A stretch of 64,000 nucleotides of DNA from an uncultured Myxococcales bacterium. GTDB taxonomy: Bacteria; Myxococcota_A; UBA9042; DTJE01. The notes under the pieces are model-generated. The model was given only the letters and a program-made list of their open reading frames with translations. It searched no databases and had not been told where the DNA came from. The translations under genes were made by a program, and so were the position numbers. Location of the stretch: contig CAIZWN010000078.1 in the NCBI GenBank assembly GCA_903936705.1, forward strand, positions 1 through 64,000, given 5' to 3'. This document shows positions 9,574 to 17,833 of the stretch, piece by piece. Position 1 is the first letter of the stretch. Each line of letters starts with the position of its first letter.

Positions 9574-11051
9574 CGAAGCGTATTTTCACGGTTCTTGTCG
9601 GAAGCCTGGTTCTTGCCGTCGCCGCGTGGGGTTGCGAAACCATGCAGGTGAAGTCCGACCAGCCAGTGGGCATTGACAAGAATGCCACGGCCAAGAAGGG
9701 CGCCGAGCGGGAAGACCTCTCGATGCACGTGGTCCAGGTTCAGAAGGAACCCGAGTACGTCGAGGGCGTGGTCAGGGGCGCGCAGGATGCCTTCCGGCGC
9801 GGCGTCATTGCCGTGTCGCGGACGCCTCCGGACTATGCCGTCGGTCGGGCCTCATTCGAGGAGGCGATCCGCCTGGATGTGGCGTTCCTCGAGGCGTATT
9901 TCAACCTTGGCATGCTGTACGAACGCACGGGCAAGCCTCTGGAAGCGGTCAGCACGTACAAGCGCGCGATGGAGGCGAATCCCGGAAATCTGGATGCGCA
10001 GGCCAGCGTAGGCAAGGTGTATCTGGCCCTGGCCAAGCGGGCCAAGATTGATGGTGACGCAGCCAAGGCAGCCGAGTTCGAGGCCGAGGCGCGCAAGGTT
10101 TTCGATTCCGTCATCGTCCAGAATCCGGACAACGTCGCAGCCAACAATGCAATGGCGCTGTACTGGCTGTATCGTGGTGACAAGGCTACCGCCGAGGACT
10201 TCGTCAGGAAGGTCTTGCTGGTTCAGCCGCACAACGTCGTGGCGCTGAATACGCGCGGTTTGATCAACCTTCAGGCCGACAAGCTGAGCATCGCCAGATG
10301 GGTGTTCGAAGTGAAGGCTCTTCGTGAGGACGCCAATTCGACCGAAGCTCTGACCAACCTGGGACTGACGTACCTGAAGCAGGGAGCGACCCCCCAGGCA
10401 GTGACCTCGTTCGAGAAGGCAATACTGGTCGATCCGGACAACTTTGAGGCCCGGATGAACGTGGCTGCCATCTACCTGGACTACCTGCACTACCAGGCTG
10501 CGCTGGATCAGTACGATGCCGCCTTGAAGCTGGTGCCCGGCGATGCCGAGGCACTGATCGGATCTGGCTCGTGCCTGCTGGGTTTGCACAAGCCGGCCGA
10601 TGCCGCTGATCGCTGGAAGAGGGCGTTGGTTGCTGATGCCGATCGGGCGATACTCTACCTGCGCATCGGTCGTATCTACGAGAGTTCCTTGAATGATCTA
10701 GGCAAGGCGATCGAGAACTACGAACTGTATCTGGCGAAGGGCAAGCCGCCGGCGAATGACCCGATCCGCGGGAAACTGCCCGTGTTGAAGGAAATGAAGG
10801 CAAACGGCGGGAACATTCTGCCGCCCGATCCGCCAGCGGCCGAGGGTGCCGCTCCCGCCGCCGGTGCGACGCCGCCTGCCGCTACAGCCCCTGCGGCTGC
10901 ATCTGCCGGGGCTGCGGTTGTTCCGGCGCCTGCGGCTGCCCCTGCGGTTGCTCCTGCGGCCGCACCTGCGGCTGCACCTGCCGCAGCACCTGCTGCAGCA
11001 CCTGCTGCGAAAGCACCGGCTCGTGCAGTGGACGCGGTCCCTGGAAAGTGA
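9570..11051 (+). CDS. TPR lipoprotein, GltE (AglT)/NfsE-like
   Basis: The start at 9570 has GGAGG 8 bases upstream and overlaps the preceding stop. The N-terminus is a lipoprotein signal: MTKRIFTVLVGSLVLAVAAWGC, with the lipidated Cys at 22. Residues ~75-400 hold at least eight TPRs, for example FLEAYFNLGMLYERTGKPLEA and TEALTNLGLTYLKQGATPQA. The last ~80 residues are low complexity, mostly Ala and Pro in APAAAP repeats, ending KAPARAVDAVPGK. Such a tail can span the periplasm or bind peptidoglycan. A 493-aa TPR lipoprotein directly after a GltD-size protein is the GltD-GltE arrangement of Myxococcus. Predicted location is the outer-membrane inner leaflet. Confidence 0.75.
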   Translation: MTKRIFTVLVGSLVLAVAAWGCETMQVKSDQPVGIDKNATAKKGAEREDLSMHVVQVQKEPEYVEGVVRGAQDAFRRGVIAVSRTPPDYAVGRASFEEAIRLDVAFLEAYFNLGMLYERTGKPLEAVSTYKRAMEANPGNLDAQASVGKVYLALAKRAKIDGDAAKAAEFEAEARKVFDSVIVQNPDNVAANNAMALYWLYRGDKATAEDFVRKVLLVQPHNVVALNTRGLINLQADKLSIARWVFEVKALREDANSTEALTNLGLTYLKQGATPQAVTSFEKAILVDPDNFEARMNVAAIYLDYLHYQAALDQYDAALKLVPGDAEALIGSGSCLLGLHKPADAADRWKRALVADADRAILYLRIGRIYESSLNDLGKAIENYELYLAKGKPPANDPIRGKLPVLKEMKANGGNILPPDPPAAEGAAPAAGATPPAATAPAAASAGAAVVPAPAAAPAVAPAAAPAAAPAAAPAAAPAAKAPARAVDAVPGK

Positions 11052-11109
11052 GTAGAATTCGCGCGGTGTCACCCTGGGTCAACCTGGGTGGTACGCCTGG
11101 AGGTGCTGC

Positions 11110-11376
11110 ATGAAGACTTTCGGTTGGCTGCTGGCTGTGGTTGCTTTTCTGGTGTTCGCGGCTCCCGTAACGGCCGCGGAGCCTGGCAAGGGCAGTGGCG
11201 GCGTCAAGTCGAAGTTCTACGACTTCAGCGACCAGCTGATCGACGGCGATATCAAGAAGCCGACGACGCTGTACACCGACGCTCGTCAGCGCGTAAAGTT
11301 CGATCGCCTGTTGAAGCTGAAGAAGTCCTTCATGGACCCGATGCTGCAGACCGCGAAAGAACAGGTATTCAAGTAG
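11110..11376 (+). CDS. Small secreted protein at gltF/nfsF position
   Basis: ATG 11110 follows an ideal GGAGG with 6-base spacing. The 88 residues start with a signal peptide (MKTFGWLLAVVAFLVFAAPVTAA). The mature ~65 residues are basic and soluble, with a SKFYDFSDQLIDGDIKKP segment and a lysine-rich end (LLKLKKSFMDPM). I do not recognise a named domain. In Myxococcus the gene after nfsE/gltE is a small nfsF/gltF gene, so position is the main argument. It closes the plus-strand operon: its stop is 1 bp from the stop of the convergent membrane-protein gene. Confidence 0.65.
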   Translation: MKTFGWLLAVVAFLVFAAPVTAAEPGKGSGGVKSKFYDFSDQLIDGDIKKPTTLYTDARQRVKFDRLLKLKKSFMDPMLQTAKEQVFK

Positions 11377-11377
11377 T

Positions 11378-11911
11378 TCAGGGAGCCTTGTTCGGCCACG
11401 TGGTCCAGCGGACCGTTCCTGACTCCTCCTCCACCATGAATCGAACAGTTTCAGGCAAGTCGGATGCAGGAAGCGTCGTGCGGCGCTGCATCGTAACAAC
11501 GAAGGCACGGTCAGTGCCGTATTGACGGCCTTCCATCGGATCCATGCGCGGCAGGTAATCGGCGCGATGCACGCAAGGCATCGTGCCAAGGGCGTCAGCC
11601 AGTTCCTGGGGAGTCAGCGTCCTGGCCGAAGCCGACAAGTCTGTCAATGCCGGCGAACCGTTGCTGGCGCAAACCCTGTCGTACATCGCCAGCGCGTCCG
11701 AGAAAGGGCTGCGCTCGGTCTGGAACAGGAATGGAACCAGCGCCAGGAACAAGCCGAAGACAAAGACGACCGCGATAAGAGGCCACGAGCGCCGATGGAC
11801 GATCTCGCCCAGAAAGTTCGGTCGAGGCGCCGCGATTTCCGCCGGTTCGCCGTCGGGATCGTCAACTGGCGGCAGGTTCAATTCTTCAGGGTTGCGCGAA
11901 TCATCAGCCAT
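11378..11911 (-). CDS. Single-pass membrane protein of unknown function
   Basis: 177 aa. An acidic, proline-rich cytoplasmic N-terminus (~40 residues) is followed by one transmembrane helix near residues 44-64 (WPLIAVVFVFGLFLALVPFLF). A soluble ~110-residue domain follows, with two cysteines that could pair in the periplasm (RVCASNG, TMPCVH). No family recognised. The start overlaps the 3' end of the DUF2520 gene by 34 bp, so it is the last gene of the nadD operon. Confidence 0.65.
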   Translation of the reverse strand: MADDSRNPEELNLPPVDDPDGEPAEIAAPRPNFLGEIVHRRSWPLIAVVFVFGLFLALVPFLFQTERSPFSDALAMYDRVCASNGSPALTDLSASARTLTPQELADALGTMPCVHRADYLPRMDPMEGRQYGTDRAFVVTMQRRTTLPASDLPETVRFMVEEESGTVRWTTWPNKAP

Positions 11912-12741
11912 GCATCCTCCGGGAGGGTACCTGCATCGTGCAGGGCATTTGCCAATCGCTCGGCCAAATCGCGATACAGGCGAGCAAGTGAAGTGTCGTA
12001 TTCATCCAGCGCTTGGAGATTTGCCAGAACCGTTGCGGGGTCACATCGTGCAATTGGACCGGTGATGACGGCAGCGACCGGCCTGGCTCCCAGATTGTCC
12101 AGCAGGCTTTGCATCAGACGTGTCGAGACTACCAGGGAATCGGAAACGCCTGAGGCCTTCAAGGCGTCGGCCGCGGACCAGATCAGCGTGGCAGCAAGAT
12201 TGGCCGCCAGGACTGCCGCGGCGTGCGCCAGCGGCTTTCTAGCCGGGTCTATTGCGCACGTTTCGGCGCCTGCGGCACCGAACAGTGCGTGGGCCATCAG
12301 TTCGCCAGTCGGGTCGCCCTCTATCAGCACGGTGGACCCAGGCGGCATCGGGCGTACGGCATCGGCGGGCGGAAATGCAAGCAGAGGGTGGGCTGAAAAC
12401 CTGCCATACAAAGGGCCCGCGGCTTCCTCCAGGAGGGAGGAGGGCAGGGCGCCAGACAGGTGACCGGCGATGCTTGCTGGACCCAGAAATCCAAGGTCCT
12501 TGAGGGTTCTGGCCGTCTCAGCAATCAGGCGGTCCGGTACGGCCAGGATCCAAATCGAGGTGCCGTGTGGCAGGGACTGATCGCCGTACGATAGTACACG
12601 AACAGCGCCGACGCTCCGTCGCGATCCTCGGGTGACGAAGGTCACCGGGAATCCGGATGACGACATCGCCAGCCCAATGCCAGTTCCGGCCCGACCAGTG
12701 CCGACAATGACAACCGGACCGGGAGATCGAAGGTGACTCAT
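11878..12741 (-). CDS. Rossmann-like/DUF2520 oxidoreductase-type protein
   Basis: The start at 12741 overlaps the nadD stop (ATGA). The N-terminus has a dinucleotide-binding loop VVIVGTGRAGTGIG (GxGxxG). The middle holds a short HLSGAL segment and FSAHPLLAF; the C-terminal ~120 residues are all-helical, as in 6-phosphogluconate dehydrogenase-like folds (DUF2520). Related proteins are annotated as NADP-dependent oxidoreductase-like and resemble ketopantoate reductase/F420-oxidoreductase folds; substrate is unknown. Length 287 aa is normal. An upstream in-frame extension (to 13128) runs through nadD and is not credible. Confidence 0.78.
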   Translation of the reverse strand: MSHLRSPGPVVIVGTGRAGTGIGLAMSSSGFPVTFVTRGSRRSVGAVRVLSYGDQSLPHGTSIWILAVPDRLIAETARTLKDLGFLGPASIAGHLSGALPSSLLEEAAGPLYGRFSAHPLLAFPPADAVRPMPPGSTVLIEGDPTGELMAHALFGAAGAETCAIDPARKPLAHAAAVLAANLAATLIWSAADALKASGVSDSLVVSTRLMQSLLDNLGARPVAAVITGPIARCDPATVLANLQALDEYDTSLARLYRDLAERLANALHDAGTLPEDAWLMIRATLKN

Positions 12742-13316
12742 CCACGACCTCCAGTCCCGAACAATTCGTTCAGGCGAATGATGGCCAGTACCGCCTCGGA
12801 TACACGATCGGAAACGTCTGCCCCAATCGCGAGCTCCGAACGAATCAACGAGGACGATACCTCCGGGAAGACCGGTCCCACAGCTCGGGGATCGGGCTGG
12901 CCGCGCGCAAGAATCAACAAGCGAGCCAGATTGTTGACCTCGTTGAACTCGCGCCAGCGATCCGTCTCTGCGAGGATATCGGTGCCAACGACAAGGTGGA
13001 ACCTTGTGCCTGGATAGCGACCAACGAGGTAGCGCAAGGTCTGAACAGTGTAGGACGGCGGCGGCAGACGGGACTCGAGATCCAGCACACGGACCCTGCG
13101 ACCAAAGGGCGCGAAAGCGGCGCGGCACATTGCTAGTCGAAGTTCAAAGGGGGCGCTTTCCTTGTCGAACGCGTGCCTGAACACGGGTAGAACCCAGACC
13201 TGAGTGCATGGAGTGCACGACAGCACGTAGGAGACAGCCATAACATGGGCGCAGTGTGGTGGATCGAACGATCCGCCGAACAGGGCGACATCGCGGTGGG
13301 CTGGTGGTCGGGGCAC
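12738..13316 (-). CDS. nadD: Nicotinate-nucleotide adenylyltransferase
   Basis: NadD joins ATP and nicotinate mononucleotide to deamido-NAD in the cytoplasm. The nucleotidyltransferase signature is present (FGGSFDPPHCAH, where the usual last pair is GH; here it is AH). The second signature is SSSLIR near the C-terminus (ISSTxIR type), and FHLVVGTDIL matches the family's mid-strand. I chose GTG 13316 because GGAG lies 7 bases upstream and the resulting 192 aa is the family length; the long upstream extension has no family match. It heads an operon with the DUF2520 and membrane-protein genes. Confidence 0.85.
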   Translation of the reverse strand: MPRPPAHRDVALFGGSFDPPHCAHVMAVSYVLSCTPCTQVWVLPVFRHAFDKESAPFELRLAMCRAAFAPFGRRVRVLDLESRLPPPSYTVQTLRYLVGRYPGTRFHLVVGTDILAETDRWREFNEVNNLARLLILARGQPDPRAVGPVFPEVSSSLIRSELAIGADVSDRVSEAVLAIIRLNELFGTGGRG

Positions 13317-13405
13317 GAATCGGCTCCGGTATTGCACTCGTGATGGTAGCACCGCCAGCGCATCGGCGCTTGTGTGGAAGGCTGTTCGTAGGATGATGGC
13401 TACAA

Positions 13406-13443
13406 ATCGGCAGGATCTACGCGTATCGGCAGGATCTACGTGT
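13406..13443. repeat. Tandem duplication of a 19-bp unit
   Basis: Units at 13406-13424 and 13425-13443 are identical except for one base near the end (cgt versus tgt). The second unit includes the stop codon of the NamZ-like gene. It lies in the ~120-bp gap before nadD. Confidence 0.85.
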
Positions 13444-14614
13444 AAAGGAGAAATGGCTGTCGGGTCTCCTGGAACGTGACGGCTTCCGGTGCCATCAGGG
13501 ATGCCAGCTCCCACGGTGACGCGCCGGCCATGAGATCCAGGCGCAGCGATTCGTCGCCAAGCAGCAGATCCAGCGCCAGGCGATCATGGACGAACTCGTA
13601 GGCGTCCGTGCGCAGGGCGAAGTCGTCGGGATACAGCGACGCGCACGCCGCCAGAACGGCAAGACCAGTCAGCAACGGCCTGAAGTCCAGAACGCTGGTC
13701 ACCACAATCTGGGCTCCGCCACAATGGATACCTGACGCTTTGTCCAGATTGGGAGTGAAGAACGTGGGTCGAAAGGCCACGCCCGGGAGGTGCCAACGGT
13801 CGAGGAATGCAACCAGGCTGCGAGGGTCGCTGATGTAAGGTGCGCCGAAGACCTGGAAAGGGGTTGTCGTGCCTCGGCCTTCACTGATGTTTGAGCCCTC
13901 CAGCAGACACATCCCCGGGTAGACCAGGGCTGTTTCCCAAGTCGGGATGTTGGGGGACGGGGGAACAAACGGCAGTCCCGTGTCAGGCCACAAATGGTTA
14001 CGGCGCAGGCCCTCGCAGGGCAGCACAATCAGATCCAGATTGGGGCAGGAGGTGGAAACGTGCAGGCGCGCTGCCTCGCCGGCCGTCAACCCGTGTCGAT
14101 TGGCTATTGGCAGCCAGGACACAAAGGACTTCAGGTGTGGCCGCGGAAGATTGCCCTCGACAGCAAGTCCGCCGATCGGGTTCGGTCGATCGGGGACAAT
14201 GACCTGGACCCCGGCTGCGGCACAGGAATCCAGCGTCATTGCAAGGGTGGCAAGGTAGGTGTAGTAGCGGGCGCCGACGTCCTGTAGGTCCACTACGACA
14301 ACATCAAGGTCCTTCAGGATATCGGCCCGTGGGGCCAGCGAATCGGCATTGTCGCCGTAAAGACTGAGGACCGGCAGGCCAAGGTACGGGTCCACTGCGT
14401 CGCTGACCGGTTCCATGTAAAGGCGTTCGCCGAAAAGGCCGTGCTCGGGCGCCAGCAGCATTTGCGGACGCGTTCGAGTGTCGGCTGACAGTCGATCAAA
14501 GACGTACCGGAGATTGCCGTCGACAGATGCGGCATGGCAGACCATGGCCCAGCGGCGGCCGGAAAGAATGCGCTGAGCGTCGTCGCACAGGTGGTCTGCG
14601 CCGGTACGGACCAT
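13436..14614 (-). CDS. DUF1343 protein, exo-beta-N-acetylmuramidase NamZ-like
   Basis: NamZ enzymes cleave N-acetylmuramic acid from the non-reducing ends of peptidoglycan fragments. The family motifs are clear: LLAPEHGLFGE, VVVVDLQDVGARYYTY, VPDRPNP and NISEGRGTTTPF. I place the start at ATG 14614, which has GGAGG 6 bases upstream; ATGs at 14626 and 14635 are alternatives. With this start it is 392 aa and has no signal peptide, unlike many secreted members, so it may act on imported muropeptides in the cytoplasm. It lies just past the tRNA terminator, so its own promoter is not obvious. Confidence 0.85.
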   Translation of the reverse strand: MVRTGADHLCDDAQRILSGRRWAMVCHAASVDGNLRYVFDRLSADTRTRPQMLLAPEHGLFGERLYMEPVSDAVDPYLGLPVLSLYGDNADSLAPRADILKDLDVVVVDLQDVGARYYTYLATLAMTLDSCAAAGVQVIVPDRPNPIGGLAVEGNLPRPHLKSFVSWLPIANRHGLTAGEAARLHVSTSCPNLDLIVLPCEGLRRNHLWPDTGLPFVPPSPNIPTWETALVYPGMCLLEGSNISEGRGTTTPFQVFGAPYISDPRSLVAFLDRWHLPGVAFRPTFFTPNLDKASGIHCGGAQIVVTSVLDFRPLLTGLAVLAACASLYPDDFALRTDAYEFVHDRLALDLLLGDESLRLDLMAGASPWELASLMAPEAVTFQETRQPFLLYT

Positions 14615-14651
14615 CGGGACCTCCATGTGCCCCAAACAGGAACGCCGGGGT

Positions 14652-14685
14652 TCAAAAACGAAAAAGCCCCGGTTTCCCGAGGCTT
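14652..14685 (-). terminator. Rho-independent terminator after tRNA genes
   Basis: On the minus strand the stem AAGCCTCGG / CCGGGGCTT (14685-14664, one mismatch) with a GAAA-like loop is followed by TTTCGTTTTT. It starts 16 bases past the 3' end of tRNA-Asp. Confidence 0.85.
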
Positions 14686-14700
14686 CATCGCGTTCTTAAT

Positions 14701-14777
<77 letters not shown>

Positions 14778-14817
14778 AGCGTTTCAAGGAACCTGAATAC
14801 TTCAAACCCCGCGCCAG

Positions 14818-14890
14818 TGGGCGAAACAGGGCTCGAACCTGTGACCCCCGGCGTGTAAAACCGGTGCTCTGCCAGCTGAGCTATTCGCCC
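14818..14890 (-). tRNA. tRNA-Val (TAC)
   Basis: The minus strand reads GGGCGAATAGCTCAG at the 5' end with acceptor GGGCGAA/TTCGCCC, anticodon loop TTTACAC (TAC, Val), T loop GGTTCGAGCCC and discriminator A. CCA is not encoded, unlike the tRNA-Asp 40 bp downstream. Both probably come from one transcript. Confidence 0.95.
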
Positions 14891-14909
14891 GGGGCCTCAA
14901 AGCGCGGTG

Positions 14910-14939
14910 ACGATACAGGACACCCGGCTAGATTGTCAA
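14910..14939 (-). promoter_or_regulatory. Sigma70-type promoter of the tRNA-Val/tRNA-Asp transcript
   Basis: On the minus strand TTGACA (14939-14934) and TATCGT (14915-14910) are separated by 18 bases. The predicted start is about 13 bases before tRNA-Val, and the terminator at 14652-14685 closes the unit. Confidence 0.75.
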
Positions 14940-14950
14940 CTGAAAATTCG

Positions 14951-15226
14951 TCAGACCGGCTCGACCGATTCGACGCCCGGGACCATTTCCTTCAGTACGG
15001 ATTCGATACCGTACTTCAGGGTGTAGATCGCCGAGGGGCAGTGGGAACAGGCTCCCTGCAGACGCAGAAAGACGGTCTTGCCGTCCTCGGACACGTCCAC
15101 AAGCTCGCAGTCGCCGCCATCGTTCTGAAGCGATGGCCGAATCTGATCAAGCACTGTCTGAATCAACTGGCGGTGTTCAACTGGGTTTAAGGTCTGTGGG
15201 TTGGTCGCATTCCCTGAATCGGTCAT
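14951..15226 (-). CDS. NifU-like C-terminal domain protein (Fe-S carrier)
   Basis: 91 aa consisting of a single Nfu domain that carries and delivers Fe-S clusters. The cluster-binding CxxC is at Cys60 and Cys63 (LQGACSHCPSA), preceded by the conserved IRPSLQNDGGDCELVDV strand. GAGGAC lies upstream of ATG 15226. No iscU or sufB genes are adjacent. Lipoyl synthase, a user of such carriers, is 20 kb away in the window; that link is only general. Confidence 0.9.
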   Translation of the reverse strand: MTDSGNATNPQTLNPVEHRQLIQTVLDQIRPSLQNDGGDCELVDVSEDGKTVFLRLQGACSHCPSAIYTLKYGIESVLKEMVPGVESVEPV

Positions 15227-15349
15227 CTGGCGTCCTCGCCAATGAGACGGGGAAAACTAGCACATTAGATCGAGCCTTGCATCCAGATCCATCCTTTCCC
15301 CTTGTGGTCATTGGACTACAATCGCTTGGGATGCCGGCAGAGGTTACAG

Positions 15350-16882
15350 ATGGCGATCGTGCGGGTCGGGGATTGGTTGTCCCTTGAGGATCTGGTTGCC
15401 GTAGCCCGTTCCGGGGCAAAAGTGGAGCTTGCGGACGAGGCTGTTGAGCGCATCAGACGTGGGCGTGCGGTTGTCCTGGCGCATCTTGCTGACGAGCGGC
15501 CGCACTACGGGATCAACACTGGCTTTGGAGCCCTGGCTGAGGTGCCCATTTCGCTGGAGGACCTTGCCGCTCTGCAACTGAACCTGATCCGCAGTCACGC
15601 TGCGGGCGTCGGAGCTCCGCTGCCGATTGACGACGTGCGGGCGGCAATGCTGCTGAGGGCCCAGGTTCTGGCCACTGGCCATGCCGGTGTGCGGCCCGTG
15701 GTGGCCCAACGCATGATTGACCTGCTGAACGCCGGTATTCATCCTGTGATTCCATCGCGTGGGTCCGTGGGAGCTTCGGGCGACCTGGCTCCATTGGCCC
15801 ATCTGGCGCTGGTGCTGATTGGTGAGGGAAGCGCGCGAGTCGGTGACGAGGTGCTGCCGGGTGGCGAAGCACTGCGGCGCGCCGGCCTCGAGCCTCTTGT
15901 GCTGGAACCCAAGGAGGGTCTGGCGTTAGTTAATGGGACGCAGGTTCTGACCGGGGTCGGAGCCCTTGCTCTGGCCGATGCGGAACATCTGGCGGTCGCG
16001 GCAGATGTCGTCGGATCGATGACCCTGGAGGCGGTTCTGGGAACTCCAGATGCGTTCGACGCCCGCGTAGTCGAGGCGCGTCCCCACCCGGGCCAGATTG
16101 CATCAGGAGCCGCATTGCGAGGCCTGCTTGCAGACAGCCAGATTCGCGAATCACATCGTGGAGGGCAGCATCACAAGGTGCAGGACCCGTACTCGATCCG
16201 CTGCATGCCGCAGGTGCATGGTGCCGCGCGAGATGCTATGGCATGGATTCGCGGTGTGATTCAGATCGAGATGAACAGTGCCACCGACAACCCTCTTGTC
16301 TTTCAGGATGGAGCGATCCTGTCGGGCGGCAACTTTCACGGCGAGCCGGTCGCAATAGCGCTGGACCTGCTGGCGATTGCCACAGCGGAACTGGGTGCAA
16401 TCAGTGAACGTCGCGTCGAGCATCTATTGAACCCCAGTTTGTCGGAGGGCCTACCCCCGTTCCTGGCGTTTCATTCCGGGCTATGCAGCGGACTGATGAT
16501 TGCACAGGTGACTGCTGCAGCCCTCGTGTCCGAGAACAAGATCCTTGCGCACCCGGCATCGGTTGACAGCATTCCTTCGTCCGCCAATCGTGAGGACCAT
16601 GTCAGCATGGGTATGACCGCTGCGCTGAAGGCCAGGCAGATTGTCGACAACGTTCGACTGGTCCTTGCGATCGAGGCTCTTTGTGCGGCCGCCGGAATCG
16701 ACTTGAGGGCGCCCAGGCTGCCGGGACTTGGTGTGCGTGCGGCGCATGCCGTTGTTCGCGAGGATGTTCCTCCTGTCACGGGCGATCGGCCGATCTCGCC
16801 GGACGTCGAGGCGCTGGACAGGAGGCTGCGTCGTGGCGGTGGTCTGGTCGAGGCTGCTGTTGCAGCTTCGGGCCCTGCCTGA
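15350..16882 (+). CDS. hutH: Histidine ammonia-lyase
   Basis: HutH deaminates L-histidine to urocanate and ammonia. The self-forming MIO cofactor triad Ala-Ser-Gly is near residues 141-143 ([15 protein letters not shown]). The catalytic Tyr segment YGINTGFG is near residue 60. The substrate-selectivity pair Ser-His (IRSHAAGVG) and the REDHVSMG segment favour histidine over Phe or Tyr. I use ATG 15350, with AGAGG upstream, giving 510 aa, the family norm. hutU, hutI and hutG are not adjacent, so the rest of the pathway must be elsewhere. It converges on the sirtuin gene, 36 bp apart. Confidence 0.93.
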   Translation: MAIVRVGDWLSLEDLVAVARSGAKVELADEAVERIRRGRAVVLAHLADERPHYGINTGFGALAEVPISLEDLAALQLNLIRSHAAGVGAPLPIDDVRAAMLLRAQVLATGHAGVRPVVAQRMIDLLNAGIHPVIPSRGSVGASGDLAPLAHLALVLIGEGSARVGDEVLPGGEALRRAGLEPLVLEPKEGLALVNGTQVLTGVGALALADAEHLAVAADVVGSMTLEAVLGTPDAFDARVVEARPHPGQIASGAALRGLLADSQIRESHRGGQHHKVQDPYSIRCMPQVHGAARDAMAWIRGVIQIEMNSATDNPLVFQDGAILSGGNFHGEPVAIALDLLAIATAELGAISERRVEHLLNPSLSEGLPPFLAFHSGLCSGLMIAQVTAAALVSENKILAHPASVDSIPSSANREDHVSMGMTAALKARQIVDNVRLVLAIEALCAAAGIDLRAPRLPGLGVRAAHAVVREDVPPVTGDRPISPDVEALDRRLRRGGGLVEAAVAASGPA

Positions 16883-16918
16883 GAATCTGGATGGGCGGGA
16901 ACCTGTTCGTCCGCGTAG

Positions 16919-17659
16919 TCATCCGCCGGGAAGCAGCCTAGGCAACAGGTCGGCGGATTTTCCCAGGTGGACCTCGGCGAACCTGTTGGCGTTGGCTGGC
17001 AGTTCCAGGTTCACCAGTACGGTGCGAGCGCCCCTTGCAAGCGCAATGTCAACATATCCGGCCACCGGCCATACGGCGCCAGACGTTCCGATGGCAAGGA
17101 ACAAATCGCAGTCGGCGATAGCCTCGCGCGCTGCTGATTCGATCGCTGGATCCAGGTACTCACCGAACCAGACGATGTCCGGCCGCAACATGGACCCGCA
17201 TCCAGGGCAAAGGGGAACGTCCTGGAAGTGCAGAGAGTGGTCTTCCCATGAACACAGACCCTGGGCACATTCCGAACTGGAACAGCGTGTCTTGAACAGG
17301 GAACCGTGGACTGCCAGAACCCTCTGTGAACCAGCCCGCTGGTGCAGCCCATCGACGTTCTGGGTCACCAGGGTAAAACGTCCGCGGGAGGCCAGGAACT
17401 GTTCGAGGGCCGAAACGGCAAAGTGGCCAGGATTTGGATGGACGAGCGAAGCCTGCCGGCGCCGTTCGCTGTAGAAACGCCACACCAAACCTGGATTGCT
17501 TCTGAAGCCTTCCGGAGTGGCCACCTGCGAAACGTCGTGCTGTTCCCATAAGCCGCCTGAATCACGGAACGTGGCAATGCCCGATTCGGCCGATATGCCG
17601 GCGCCAGTCAGCAGCACTACCGACGAATCAGGCCGGATGTCCAGAGGCGGCAGATTCAT
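16919..17659 (-). CDS. cobB: Sirtuin, NAD-dependent protein deacylase (class III/CobB-like)
   Basis: A Sir2 enzyme that removes acyl groups from lysines using NAD. The NAD-binding motif LLTGAGISAESGIATFR (~17-32), TQNVDGLHQRAG (~99-110) and catalytic His118 (VHGS) are intact. The zinc site is Cys126, Cys131, Cys151 and Cys154. Tyr63 and Arg66 (FYSERRR) match the Tyr-x-x-Arg pair that binds succinyl/malonyl groups in class III sirtuins such as SIRT5 and E. coli CobB, so desuccinylase activity is likely. Start chosen at ATG 17659; a TTG at 17671 would add four residues. 246 aa. Confidence 0.9.
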   Translation of the reverse strand: MNLPPLDIRPDSSVVLLTGAGISAESGIATFRDSGGLWEQHDVSQVATPEGFRSNPGLVWRFYSERRRQASLVHPNPGHFAVSALEQFLASRGRFTLVTQNVDGLHQRAGSQRVLAVHGSLFKTRCSSSECAQGLCSWEDHSLHFQDVPLCPGCGSMLRPDIVWFGEYLDPAIESAAREAIADCDLFLAIGTSGAVWPVAGYVDIALARGARTVLVNLELPANANRFAEVHLGKSADLLPRLLPGG

Positions 17660-17833
17660 GAGGTTTCCCAACCCAGGTGCCTCGAGTTAGCACGCCGGGC
17701 ACGGCCAGTCAACGAACTGTCATCTGTTCGCAGGTGGCGCAAACTGCTTTCGGCCGAGTCGGAAAACGTTGTCGATGCCGGAATTCCTCATCTTTGCGCC
17801 AGTTGTCCTAGAATCCAGCGATGGAGGCTCAAG

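Noticed and set aside
10850-11040. Repeat-rich GC tract at the end of the GltE-like gene as a CRISPR or satellite array
   Set aside because: It is in-frame Ala/Pro low complexity with irregular units and no spacers.
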